Shown here one piece after another: positions 1 through 11,742 of a DNA stretch of 64,000 nt (within the stretch, counting starts at the first letter, position 1; every line of letters starts with the position of its first letter). The position numbers were made by a program, and so were the translations under genes. Below the pieces are notes generated by a model, which was not told the origin of the DNA, did not search any database, and worked only from the letters and a program-made list of their open reading frames with translations. This DNA comes from Phaseolus vulgaris. Lineage: Eukaryota; Streptophyta; Magnoliopsida; Fabales; Fabaceae. The DNA is taken from positions 40,194,108 to 40,258,107 of the forward strand of contig NC_023758.2 of the NCBI RefSeq assembly GCF_000499845.2, in the 5' to 3' direction.

Positions 1-784
1 CCTAATCTTATTTAATAAAATTAAAAAGGGTACATTATTTGGATAAGCGATGGAATTAATTCTTAAAGTTAAGTATGAGAGAGTGGAATGATGACAGTAA
101 CAATATGTGAAACTGAAATTGTTTTTACTGTGATGATTGATTTGGTGTGGGAGAAGCGTAAAATTGTGGGAAATGTTATGTGAGGAGTAGAAGTGAAAGT
201 AGGTTGTTAGTGGGCTTAGGTTAGAGCAATAAATAAACTGCAATGGGTGAGGCGAATGAGGTGAAGGAGTGAATGTGAACAGAAAAAAGTAGAATGTGTG
301 ATTGAGGCAGTGAGTTGGTTTGGTGATGTTTTTGAATGTATTTGGTTTGTTTTGAGTGACAGAGGAGAGGGTGTTGAATGAAAGGTTTGAACAGGCGTAA
401 AGAGCAATGATGCAAAGATGTGTGATTGATGAAGGATTTAATTTGTGAGTGGAAGGAGAGCACAATGTTGTGAATGAGGACACGGGAAAGGGAGAGGAAG
501 TGGGACTTGTGATGATGAAAGGGAAGAAAAGATGGGTTTGATAAAGCCAGAAAACATGGTGCTAATGTGTTGGTTTGTTTTTATTTTTATTTTTGAGGAC
601 TGTGGAAGTCTTGGTTGGTGGTGCATTTATTGGGTATTTGAAACTCAACATGTGCACTGCTCTCAAACACTAGTCCCCTTCCCATTATCAACGCCATCAT
701 CTTCTATACTTTGCCTTTCGCTATCATTTTTCACAACACATACATATAACACAACATCCCTCATGTCCCATCTTTTCATTTCAC

Positions 785-820
<36 letters not shown>

Positions 821-3401
821 ATAAACCTTTTCAAACTCCACACAAAAACCTTCAAGCTTTATGTCTCCATCCCACAATCTCATTATCAAAATTATAATTC
901 AAATACTATTTATTTATATACCATCATCCATCATGGTTGACAAACAACTTAAATATATTAATGCTTTGACTCCTTATTCAACACTGGACAAATAGGTGAG
1001 AAGGAAATCAAAAATACTAAAACTCAAACTTTTTTTTATTTTTTTTATTTTCTTGTCTTGTGTCAAACAGAAAATCAGAAAGATAAATAACTTTTTGTCT
1101 TTCCCAAAATTTTCTATGTATATTTACGTTTTTTAATAGACAAAATTGTCTGTTTAATAAAAAAAATGCTTTCTCTATACTTTCAACCATATTTCTGTGC
1201 TATCTCACCAATCTTTTAAAAGTTTAAATGCAATCTTCTTGTTTTGAATATGAAAGAAAATTCACGCGTGTACATCTCAAATATAAATACATTTTAATTA
1301 TTTTTATTTAATTTAATGAAATTATACTTTAAATTATATTATCTAATTTTATCGATAAACATTTATTTTCTTAAACTAAAAAAAAAGATATTTACTATGG
1401 TATACTATGAATTAAGAAAACATACTAATGTTTTTATTATTATTAAATTATAAATACCAGAGTCTCTTATAAATTATAAATAATCTATATTTGTAAACTT
1501 ACAACTTTAATACTTAAAAAAATTGTTTCTGTAAAGGTTATTTAAGTTCTTTATTTAATTTATTTTATTCCACTCACATGCTTTTCTATTATTTATTATT
1601 TTTACAATTCAGTGATAAATGTATCAAATAATTAATTATTATAAGTAAACAACAGTGATAATACAATAAACAGAAAATAAGTAATAGTAATTTATTTATT
1701 TTAATTTTCTAGTGTCATACATGCATCTTTCTTTAAATATCATATTAAAAACATTATTAAACACTAAATACGAATATCTTCATTAAAAATGTTCGAACAT
1801 TGATTCCCTATATTATAAAATATTAGCTCATTTTGCTAGATCTAGTTATAACGATGAAAAGATAGATCAAAAAGATTTTCAAAAGTATATTTAAAGAGGA
1901 ACCAAGGTAGTAAAATAGTGTGAAAAAACAGAGTAATATTGGCAGTTTGGGCTTTTCTAACTCAATTGTTGATTTAATTCAAGTGAGAAATTGTATATTT
2001 TCTTAATAAATTCCTGAAAAAGCAAAGCATATTTAATAGAAAAATTAAAATGTTTAATATATGAAAAAGTAAGGGTAACCAGTGTAATTATAAATAAGTA
2101 AGTAATCAGATACTTTTAGTGATTGATCATTGCAAAAAATGTTAAGTACTCTATTTAATTAATTATTTAACTTACTACAATTAATTTGAAATATGCACGT
2201 TGTAGTAAAAAATATTAATAATTTTAGAGAATGCATAAATATTGATACATAAAGTTTTATGATTTATAAATGATCATATAAATTCTATTACTCTTATCCC
2301 TTGTGAAAGATGTAGCCTCATAAGAAAAACACTTCATGTTTGATAATTATAAAATATCGTACCATTTTTTAAAGTTCTCTATTTTAAAAATATATTGAAT
2401 ACTTTTAAAATTCTTAATTAGGTTTTTTTAAACATCACCATTTAATTTCTTAAGTCACCAAAATATCATTAAAAATGAGAACTTAAATATTAAAAATTAC
2501 ACTGAACTATAAATAATACTATAAATAATGACATTTCATAATATATAAATGGATACTGGTCGTTTTTGTTAGGTTGGATTAGCCCTAAAGTCTATAAAAA
2601 CATTTCATAATATATAAGCAGATGCAAATCTCACCTTATAAGTCGATTTTGTAAAGTTGAATTATATTTAAATTTTTTTTTAAGATTATATATTATTTAC
2701 GTGAAACAATATTAAAATCGACTTAAAATAATAGAGACAATAAAAATTCTTAAGTCTATACTCTCTTCTTTTCAAAAGATCAAGTATTAAAAATATTTAA
2801 TATACAAAACTGATAATTTAGCTTCATATCATTTTTAAAACTTTTTTTTATCAGAATTTATTAGTTTGCTTGGTTTTCATACAAAAACATAATTTATTTT
2901 AAAATGAAAAGGAGTATCGGTTTAATAAACATACAAAAATTTATTAGCTTTTTCTTTCTTTTGCTTCTGGTAGTTAAAATGTGACGAATTTATATGATAG
3001 AACAAGAGAAGAGACGGGATTTGCAAATCACGAATACTGATATACTTTTGATTATATACTATAAACTAATACTCTCTTTTATTTTATGTCTATTGCAAAG
3101 GATAATACACATGTTAAAAAATATAATTAGCTTTCATTTATATTAAAAAAATATCTGCATAAACTTTTGTACAGATAGATAAATATGAAATAAACTGAGC
3201 TGTTTTTCAAAAAATGAACTCAAATAAACTCGAAGGGCTTTTCTATGGAAGGCTAATGTGTATATGATGGGAAAATATTAAATATATTTGTAATTATTTG
3301 AAAAAAATTAGATATCACCTATAATTATGTAATAAATATTTATATTTTTTACATCTTACTATTATCAAATAAACTCATAATATAAGAAAATCATAAACTA
3401 A
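1..3401. other. AT-rich intergenic DNA, no gene seen
   Basis: No reading frame with recognisable protein similarity is present on either strand. The first 900 bases are purine-rich and then pyrimidine-rich, which produces short meaningless open frames. An (ATT)n microsatellite lies at about 785-817. Around 2570-2670 there is a degenerate stretch about cytosine-poor 'cttataagtcg' that resembles a dispersed repeat common in legume genomes; this last point is recall, not a search result. Confidence 0.6.
785..817. repeat. (ATT)n microsatellite
   Basis: About eleven uninterrupted ATT units are visible directly in the sequence, followed by a TATAATAA tail. Confidence 0.95.
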
Positions 3402-3781
3402 CACTACAAGAAAAACATGAAATAAAAACCAATTTTAGAGATAAAAAATAATTAGTTGTTGTAGTAAAATTAGAGATCATTTTAAAAATTAAAAACAAAT
3501 TTAGTTTCTAAATTAGTTTTTATTATTGTTAAATGATTTTTAAATTAATATTTAATTAACTACCAAGGTTTTAACTACAAATTATTTAGTTTCTAAATTT
3601 GGTAGCAAAAACCTTGGTTGCTAATTAGATACCAATTTAGAAACCATTTAACAATAATAGAAACTAATTTAGAAACGAAAAAATTTTAAGTCTCTGAAAT
3701 TATCTCTAATTTAGTCACTATAACAACTAATTATTTTTAGTCTCTAAAAATTGGTTTATATTTCATGATTTTCTTGTAGTG
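3402..3781. mobile_element. Palindromic CACTA-type MITE, copy 1
   Basis: The element starts CACTACAAGAAAA and ends with the complement TTTTCTTGTAGTG. It is flanked on both sides by TAA, a perfect 3-bp target-site duplication. The whole 380 bp folds back on itself: the left arm motif 'accaaggttttaact' is mirrored by 'aaaaccttggttgct' across a short loop. A CACTA terminus plus a 3-bp duplication is the established signature of the EnSpm/CMC superfamily. It has no coding capacity, so it would need a transposase in trans. Confidence 0.9.
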
Positions 3782-4191
3782 TAAGAATAAAATTTATGAA
3801 ATATTTTCTCAAATATTTATGGTATTGTTTTTTATAAAATTAAAGTTTTATCTCGACAACTCGTGTAAAATGATATTAAAGTAAAGGGCTAATAGTCTAG
3901 TTGATATCCAATTTTGATTGAAGAATATGAGAAACACCAAATTGAGAAAGTACACTTAAATTTATCACATAAATGAGTTGTTGTTGGAAAATGTGTTAAA
4001 CCTACACATACGTATTAGTCCAATTTTGTTAGTTGAAAAATTATCCTAAGAGGAAAAAAATATATAACTCTAATCTAAAAAATTATGCTCCTATGATCTA
4101 TGATGTACTTAGACCTAAAAATTATGATGAAAAATAGTATTCTTTAAATATAATGTACGAAAGAATATTTTTTTTATAGGAGTCATACTAA

Positions 4192-4706
4192 CATTATAAG
4201 AAAATTATTAAATAAAATTAATTTTAGAAAAAAAAAGACAAATATTAACTAAAATTAATTTTAGAAAAAAAAATAGTTTTTATACTGACTAAATTATATA
4301 GTATTTTAGATACAAAAAAAATTATTAGTATTTGAATTAGTTTTTATTATTGATAAATAATTTCTAAATCAGTATCTAATTAATTATTAATTTTTTAGAT
4401 AAAACTTTAAAATCTAAATAATTGATAGCTAATTAGATAAATTTTATAAATAATTTTTAAATTAATATTTAATTAACTATAAATATTTTAGCAACTACTT
4501 TAGATTTTAGATTCTAAAACTGTTAATTAAAATCTTGGTAAGATATGAATTAATTAATTAGACATCCATTTATAAACTAATTTAAATTTTTAAAATTATT
4601 TTAAATATTAATAATTTTTTAGACTATAAAATAATATTTAATTTAATCAATATAATAATTAACTATTTTTTTAATATTAAATTTTATTTAATTATTTTAC
4701 TGTAGT
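4192..4706. mobile_element. Degenerate CACTA-type MITE, possibly compound
   Basis: It opens with CATTATAAGAAAA and closes near CTGTAGTA, diverged forms of the family ends. The interior repeats the family phrases ('ctaattag', 'tagataa', 'tttagaa') more than once, and the element is longer than intact copies, suggesting an old copy with an internal duplication or nested insertion. Boundaries are approximate. Confidence 0.5.
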
Positions 4707-5929
4707 ATCGTGATTTTTGAAATTAGGGTTTGTAGATGGAATAAGATGAATTTAAAATATAATAATATTTTGTTAAACAAAGTGATAGGTAGTGTGGGGG
4801 CTTACAAATAATGTAATTTGAAGTTATGTTGATGGTTGACCAAGAAATATATTATGTAATTAATAATAGTGGTACTTGAACAGCACATGAAGACAAGAAG
4901 AAGATGAACACAAGTTATGGTACATGCAAATTTAGATTGGACTGATGCTGACCATTACTTCAATAACCAGCAGCCACCAAAGGCCACTTTGCAACTCTTT
5001 ATCTGCCGCCAAAGCAGAAGTTTTTTCACTTTTCACATGCACACCCACCGTGGACCAACAACAAGGAAAGGGACAATACATACCTTCCTCCATGTACCAT
5101 CACTGCAACCTCTTTTTCATTCATTATTTTTCTTCACAGATGCTACTTAGTTACCATTTTAATTCAACTATCCAACTTCATTTTTAGCTTTCATTTAATA
5201 CTATGTTTAATTTTTTTTAAACCAATTTATAAATAAATAACGTTGGATTGAATATGGAGAAGAGAAGAGAAAACGAACAACACGGGTTTCACTTGCACTG
5301 TTTCGTGTATCAGTTGCCATATTAAATTCTCAGCAATTTTGCATATTCAGCATGCATGTCACCATAGCTCTTCTTGAAACATAGATTAGATTCAGAGAAC
5401 AAGCCTTTTGCTGCAACCGTTTTGATTGGAGATGACCTCGTGCTTCCGTTATTCTTAGAAAGTGACGAAATATAAACATATTATACCGCGCGTATAAACA
5501 ATTTTCCATGAAACTACCAACGTCATGCATGGGGTATATATGAACGATGCATTAAGAGTATATAACGTGATATATCAGCCATCAAGATACATCAATAAAT
5601 ATGAATAAAGAAATAACTTCTTTTAAAAATACTTTACTTAACATCACATAAGATAAGATAGTGGTTTTATTTATTTTTATACATATTGAAATTGTCAATG
5701 AGCCATAATCGACCGATCGTGTCAAGATACTTAATAAATGATAACAAAGATAGTTACAAGAGTAATTTATGAGTCATATTCATGTCTTGGATTATGCGAG
5801 AAATATATTTAAAAAATTAGTTAAATGATGATTAACTGAAAGATGATAAAAATATCTTCATATATATCAACATACTTGTATACCAATATATCTTCCTATA
5901 AATCAGGGATTGCGCCACATACATCAGGG
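4707..5929. other. Intergenic DNA with a less AT-rich island
   Basis: Between about 4880 and 5110 base composition becomes more balanced and short open frames of up to 80 codons occur. None resembles a known family, and no splice-consistent gene model was found. It could be the remains of a promoter or exon. Nothing else is recognisable. Confidence 0.4.
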
Positions 5930-6205
5930 ACAACTAATATTCAGTCCATCACAAGGACATATGACCAACTTTATAAATAAACCCTTTTCGGAGGTGTAAG
6001 GTACACTTTTACCAGTTTACAAATATATATTCTTTACACAGAGTATCTACTTGATCGTCGGACTACCTTTTTCAGGTCAACCTCGACTGAGCACCAACAC
6101 GTAAGAAAATAAATTCGAAGGAAGGAGTTGGGAGATCACCAACACATCAACAATTGTACGACCATTTCCAGGTACTATATAGACTCACTTTGCCTATACA
6201 GGTAC
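5930..6205 (+). mobile_element. Possible LTR fragment of a Gypsy-type retrotransposon
   Basis: A TATA-like 'tttataaataaaccc' is followed at a typical distance by 'cttgatcgtcgga' and a 'ttcaggt' phrase, an arrangement I recognise from LTRs of plant Gypsy (Tat-type) elements. Neither the ends nor a second LTR were found, and a CACTA MITE has inserted immediately after it at 6206. Assignment is by recall only. Confidence 0.35.
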
Positions 6206-6584
6206 CACTACAAGAAAATCATGAAATAGAAACCAAATTTTAGAGACCAAAATAATTAGTTGCAATAGTAACTAAATTAGAGACCATTTTAGAAACTAAA
6301 AAAAAATTGGTTTCTAAATTAGTTTCTATTATTGTTAAATAGTTTCTAAATTGGTATCTAATTAGCAACCAAGGTTTTAACTACCAATTATTTAGTTTCT
6401 AAATTTGGTCTCTAAAACCTTGGTTGCTAATTAGATACCAATTTAGAAACTATTTAACAATAATAAAAACTAATTTAGAAACCTATTTTTTTTTTACTTT
6501 CTAAAATGGTCTCTAATTTAGTTACTATTGCAATTAATTTTGGTATCTAAAAATTGGTTTCTATTTCATGATTTTTTTGTAGTG
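6206..6584. mobile_element. Palindromic CACTA-type MITE, copy 2 (best preserved)
   Basis: It begins CACTACAAGAAAATC and ends GATTTTTTTGTAGTG, with TAC on both sides as target-site duplication. The arms (about 165 bases each) are almost fully complementary around a loop of about 36 bases near 6390, so a transcript would form a long near-perfect hairpin. No open frame of note. Good reference copy for the family in this window. Confidence 0.92.
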
Positions 6585-7865
6585 TACATAAATAAACTGT
6601 TTGGAGAGGGTTGGTCACAAGATTGTAAATGGAGTTCTGTCTTTTGGTTCTCAAGATTCTATATTTTGACTGGTGTTTGGAATCTGTTAAATAATTTTGC
6701 TTATTTTATTTTGATATGTAATGCTAAATTATTGTCTTAGGAAGGAAGAAGTTGTGTGTTTTGCAGATTGGTTGTAGGAAGTCTGACTATTTGGATGGAG
6801 TAAATAAATTTATTGCAATAGGAGCATTGCTCCTTACATTAGATTAATATGTCTCTTTGGAGGAGTATTTTGTCGTGCAAATATTATGTACTTTTTTTTG
6901 TTTTTGTTGTGTTCATGTTTTGTTAAGGTGTTGTGCTTTTGTATAGGGGATTAAAAAAAATAAAGGTCTTTTATAATGTTTGGTGAATTGTTTATGTTTG
7001 TATGTATTTTGGAGTTTGATGTAATGATATACCATAACTGTTGCTAAGGAAGAGTCTCTTTAGTTGTTATGGGGGGTAAGGATTCATTGGTAGTTTTCTT
7101 TTTGGAGTTTGAGATAGACTATAGAGTGAGGTCCTATATATTTTTTTTTCTATATAAGAGTTGAATCAACCCTAAGTAATTCATATTTATTTATTATATT
7201 TTAATAATAATAAAAAAATCTTCATTTGTGCATGATCTTAATATAGTATGAATAATTCAAAATATATATATATATATATAATTAATAATAAATATCACTT
7301 CAATATTGTAGTTGTCCAGTATGTTATTCTAGACTCTCATTTATGTAAGTCTTGCATAGCTTTTAATCTTATGTGGTTTGGTGTTTAATTCGAAAGTATT
7401 TAAATTACTAACATGATGATTGTGATTATTAATTTAATTTTGTGAAGATTAGTGACATGATAATCGCTATCATTTGTTTAATTTTACAGATATGAGTGAT
7501 TATTTCTATTTAGCAATGTTAACTTACGACTGAGCTGTCTCAGAATCTAAGATGTTACTGGTTGTTCTTGGTGCATGATCATGATATCATTAGTTAATAT
7601 TCAAGTATAGACCTTACATGAGTAAAATATATCCATGTACGTAACATACATTAATTCCTTAAGCTAGAGTGAATGAACAATAATAAAGAGTCTAAGAAAT
7701 TATTTAGAAAAAAAATTATTTCTTTAATTATATATAGATGTTATCTATACATCATTTTCCAAATAGAAAGAATAGATTATGATAAGGGAGATGAGAATGT
7801 AATACTTGGGTACTTCAAATTTTTAGATAAATGTATTATTATAAAATTGGCTTAATTATCCTTTT

Positions 7866-7901
<36 letters not shown>

Positions 7902-8097
7902 TTAAGGACTAAAAATTAAATTTTAAAAATTCAATTATTGAATTCTTTTAAAAAGTTAAATTTGATTCTAATTTTTTTTAAAATGTTTAATATGTTCCCA
8001 ACTTGTTTAAAATAATTAATATTGTAATTTCAACTTTTTTTTAAAGTAATTATGTTAACAATACATATTAATTTAATATGAATAATCATTAAGATAA
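6585..8097. other. AT/T-rich intergenic DNA
   Basis: No gene recognised. The part 6600-7160 is T- and G-rich and looks like intron or LINE tail sequence, but no frame is conserved. A (TA)n run lies at about 7870-7896 and a shorter one near 7264-7281. Confidence 0.5.
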
Positions 8098-8788
8098 ATT
8101 TATGACAGATTTGACGGGTTGGCAAGGAGAGATTTGAGTTGGAGGAGGGTAAGAGGGTGTTCGGGAACCAGTAAACCAATGGTGAGAACGACCACAACGA
8201 AAGGTGTTATGACTGTGTAGTGGAGGTGTTGTTGACCTGAAGAACCGAGGATTGAGCAGTCTGTGCTTCTTGAACCGTTCTTGGGCAAGGGGAAGAGCTT
8301 CAATCTCATCAACGTTGTAAGGATATCAGTGCGAGAAAGAATTGAAGTAATAAAACCATTAATCTTCTGTTAAACCATCTAGAATGGCTTCCACATGCTC
8401 AGTTGCAGAAACTGGAGCACCAACTGCAACAAGCGAATCTACCGTTTTCTTGATGTCAAGAATGTAGGTTGAGATGGAGCGTTCGTTCTTGGATGTTTTG
8501 AGAAGAAGACGGAGTTTCTTGAACCATCTTGATGAGAATAGTAGAGGACATAGATGCGAGAAGCTAGACAACCAAAATTTGATCTTGTTTGTGATAAAGG
8601 TAAGAAGTATGGATTATCATTTCTTGATCTGCATTGGGAAGATAACGAGGAGGAATGGAATCACCTTCCAACTCCAGACCACGAAGCATAGCCAAGACTT
8701 GTTGTTTTCATACAAGAAAATTGTCGTCGTTGAGTTTTAAAGAAATAGGAGTTTTGAAATGGTGTAGTTGCAGCAGTGGTGTAGCCAT
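8098..8788 (-). pseudogene. Copia retrotransposon gag fragment
   Basis: Read on the minus strand from the ATG at 8788, the translation has the layout of plant Ty1/Copia Gag (UBN2 family): 'NFLVWKQQ'-type start, then 'AMLRGLELEGD', then 'TVDSLVAVGAPVS' and 'HVEAILDGLTED'. The reading frame is broken by an in-frame stop (at about 8709, where the family has Trp) and at least two frameshifts. Similarity stops at the beginning of the CCHC zinc knuckle near 8100, so protease, integrase and reverse transcriptase are absent. It lies directly downstream of an LTR and primer-binding site, so it is the 5' end of a truncated element. Confidence 0.8.
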
Positions 8789-8867
8789 AGTGTGGGTTGA
8801 AAGATCAGAGGCAGAGGAGGAGGGAGACTCATAAGGTCATAAAAAAGTGTGTGGCTCTGTGATACCA

Positions 8868-9059
8868 TGTTATAAAAGATAGGAAGATGAGATTAAAGAA
8901 AGAGAAAAACATAGAATTGTATTATGAAAATCCACAGTGGCTTAACAAAGTGAGAAGTGTATTGCACAAATACTATTACTAGTGTTAGTGTTTTTGGCCG
9001 TGTTAGTATTGTTTGTTATCTAATACAGTTACAGCCCTTCACCCGTTCACTCCTTCACA
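8868..9059 (-). mobile_element. Copia 5' LTR with adjacent primer-binding site
   Basis: On the minus strand this segment starts TGTGAAGG and ends ATAACA, as LTRs start TG and end CA. It is immediately followed (8867 downward) by TGGTATCA, the start of the plant Copia primer-binding site complementary to initiator methionine tRNA; the usual next bases are displaced by a two-base insertion. Gag follows about 80 bases later. The outer boundary at 9059 is inferred from the TG dinucleotide; no second LTR is present. Confidence 0.65.
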
Positions 9060-9415
9060 AAACTGTTGCAGCAGTTTGCACCCATGGAAAAGATGCTATG
9101 CTTCATCATATTTGACACTGTGATGCTCCAGCATTTTAGCCTGATGAAGTGGAGGTAGATATGAGTCGTTACCCCTCTTCGTATTAGAAGTTGATACATA
9201 TAGGAAAAGTACCACCTGCATCACAAATAATACTTTCCCTGCAATTCTTTTGGAGACATTAATTTTAATCCTACACACCTCTTCCCTGCAACACTTACCT
9301 CAATTATTTTATTTTATTTTTTGAACAAGTAAAACTACTTATGTAAGTAAAGTCGATACTAGTTTTTTTAAGAAAATACGTTTTTTATATACAAGAAAGT
9401 TAGCCTAAGTTTAAT

Positions 9416-9447
<32 letters not shown>

Positions 9448-9851
9448 AATATGTTTCAAGATGCTAACCTGACATTAACTTTTTAAAGATTTTTAATACT
9501 ATATATTAGTTAGGTAGACACCATTCAATTTATTAAGATTAGCATTAATTTAATACTACTCTTGTTTATTTGTATAGACACTAATCATATTGCTGAAAAA
9601 TTGAATTGAATATCTCCTTAAAAAATGAACATATACCAACTAAAACAGGATTCGTTAATTGTATTGGTTTGTACTATACTAATATGTTTTGATTGATGAG
9701 GGATTTTTTAAGTTATTAAATAATGAAGGAACATCTTACGAGCTCAATAATGCACCATCCCAAGAAAAGAAACCAATGTTCGATGTGCTATTGGATAACA
9801 TTGGAACCGAGAAAGGTAGATCAACAATGATTATATATATATATGAGAACA
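9060..9851. other. Intergenic DNA with AT/GT microsatellite
   Basis: A mixed (AT)n(GT)n tract lies at about 9415-9447. Short open frames here have no recognisable similarity. Nothing else is seen. Confidence 0.5.
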
Positions 9852-10099
9852 CACTACAAGAAAATGATAGATTTGCGTGGGCCAGAAACGGACGCAAAAC
9901 TTGAAAAACGGACGCCTATGCGTCCGCTAAGCATCCCACGAAAAAACCCTGGAAGCAAATCGAAATTAGCGTGGGCCAATTGACCCACGCAAAAAGCGGA
10001 CGCACCATGCGGCGGCTTTTGCGTGGGCCTATCCGACGCATAATTACAAAAATTTATCTTTAATTTTCTTATTATAACTAATTACTATTTATATTTTTT

Positions 10100-10262
10100 A
10101 TTGATGTTGGAAACATTTTGAACTCGATAGGAATCGAACCCAAGTCATAGGACTCCAAACCAAGCCCCCAAATTAATATTCCAAGGAAACTGCAACAGCC
10201 AGGATTTGAACTCAAATCCTTCCAGTAACTCAGGAAAGCATTAACTACTAGACCAAACAAAT
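10100..10262 (-). repeat. tRNA-like (SINE-like) block inside the CACTA element
   Basis: On the minus strand an A-box-like TGGTCTAGTAGTTA (10255-10242) is followed about 30 bases later by a B-box-like GAGTTCAAATCC (10213-10202); a second B-box-like GGGTTCGATTCC lies at 10141-10130. These match RNA polymerase III internal promoter elements found in tRNAs and tRNA-derived SINEs. No cloverleaf for a functional tRNA could be drawn, and no poly-A or poly-T tail boundary is clear. It may be a captured SINE or degenerate tRNA pseudogene. Confidence 0.5.
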
Positions 10263-10359
10263 TCTTTGGTTATATTATCATTTTTATTATACTTATTATT
10301 AATATAATTTATACATATTAATATAATTATTATTAATAATAAAAAAATAAATTATACTC

Positions 10360-10560
10360 ATATTATTAAATTATTATTAATATTATTATTAACATTATTA
10401 TTAATATTATTATTAACATTATAATTAATATTATAATTAACATTATAATTAATATTATAATTAATATTATAATTAACATTATTATTAATATTATTATACA
10501 TATTATTAATATTATTAGTATTAATATTAATATTTAATAAATTTAATATTATTATCATCA
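10360..10560. repeat. ATT/AAC minisatellite
   Basis: A run built from 12- to 24-base units such as 'attaatattata' and 'attaacattata' alternates across about 150 bases. It encodes only an Asn-Ile-Tyr low-complexity frame and is internal to the CACTA element. Confidence 0.85.
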
Positions 10561-11480
10561 ATTTAATAAATTTAATTTAACTAATTTATATCATAATTTC
10601 AAAAATAAAATAGTTATGACAATATATAAATAAAATAAACTTAAAATAAATAATATTTAAAATAAACAAATATTTTATATAACATTTAAATAATTTAAAT
10701 ATATATTTTATTTTAGTCAATTAATTTTAAATCAAACGCTTATTTAATTTAATAAATCTAATTTAATTAATTTATATTCAAAATTGATAAATTAAATAAT
10801 TTATTATAACATTAAAGAAATAATTCTAAAATAAATATAATAAAGAATTCAAAAATTAAAATATTTATTATACATTAAAAATATTTAAATTTTAAAATTC
10901 TAAACATGCGTGGGCTATAGCGGACGCATATGCGTGGGCTATAACGGACGCATATGCGTGGGTTCTGTGGGCAACGCAAAACGGACGCATATGCGTGGGC
11001 CGCGGCCGACGCAAATTTTTTTTAAAAAAAATAAAATTAAATCAATATATGCGTCCGTTTTGCGTCCAATGTAAATCTTGCGTGGGCTTTTACTCATTTT
11101 GACCGACGAGAGTAGCGTCCGCAAATGGTCCACGCAAAAATTTGGAAGCTAAATCAAGTTTTTCTTGTAGTGACATGATTATAATTTGTTCACAAACATT
11201 TATAGGGAAATAAGAACTTTTTTGCAAACTAAAATTACTTAATGAATAACTTGCCGATAAAAAAAATAATGAAATTTAAAACCATTTTTTAAGAGAAGTT
11301 AAAAAATCATTTAACTTTCTTATAAAACTAATTTGAATTTACAACAGAATGTTCTTTTTTAAGTAACTAAGAAGAACTCTATGTGCTATGTTTGAAACAA
11401 GAGATTACACAAGTTACTTAACATGAATATACACACGTGTATATATATATAGAGAGAGAGGAATGACATTATTACATTAT

Positions 11481-11548
11481 CATCGATCGCAGACAGTGAG
11501 AATTACATAATGAACATCGATCGCAGACAGTGAGAATTACATAATGAA
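11481..11548. repeat. Exact 34-bp tandem duplication
   Basis: The unit beginning catcgatcgcagacagtgag occurs twice head-to-tail (11481-11514 and 11515-11548) without a mismatch. It lies about 200 bases past the stop of the RALF gene, in its 3' flank. Perfect identity suggests a recent slippage event. Confidence 0.95.
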
Positions 11549-11742
11549 CCTCCCTGGAAAATACAATATAAGGTGTTGATAATGGAGGGCTGTAGTATAA
11601 ACGTAAAGTTATTGAAGAATCTGAATTGATAGAAGAAAAGCCAGAGACAGCATTTATTATGACATTATGATAGATAATATATATATATATAGAGAGATAT
11701 TATTATTATTGTTATTACTATATATTGGTGTCTGGATTTGAT

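Larger units (their letters stand above)
9852..11172. mobile_element. 1.3-kb non-autonomous CACTA element with GC-rich subterminal repeats
   Basis: Ends are CACTACAAGAAAA and TTTTTCTTGTAGTG, with ACA as the 3-bp duplication on both sides. Within about 180 bases of the left end and about 270 of the right end, the motifs GCGTGGGCC and GGACGCA (and their complements) recur at least eight times in both orientations. Multiple short subterminal repeats are the known transposase-binding architecture of CACTA elements. The 850-bp interior is extremely AT-rich, encodes nothing, and holds a tRNA-like block and a minisatellite. GC-rich ends in such an AT-rich interior are striking. Confidence 0.88.

Noticed and set aside
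532..897. 121-codon plus-strand frame
   Set aside because: Composition is dominated by poly-Leu from an (ATT)n microsatellite and pyrimidine runs; there are no conserved motifs or splice partners.
10100..10262. Functional tRNA gene
   Set aside because: A- and B-box-like motifs are present, but no acceptor, D, anticodon and T stems could be paired into a cloverleaf.
10358..10561. Asn/Ile-rich open frame
   Set aside because: Translation of the ATT/AAC minisatellite.
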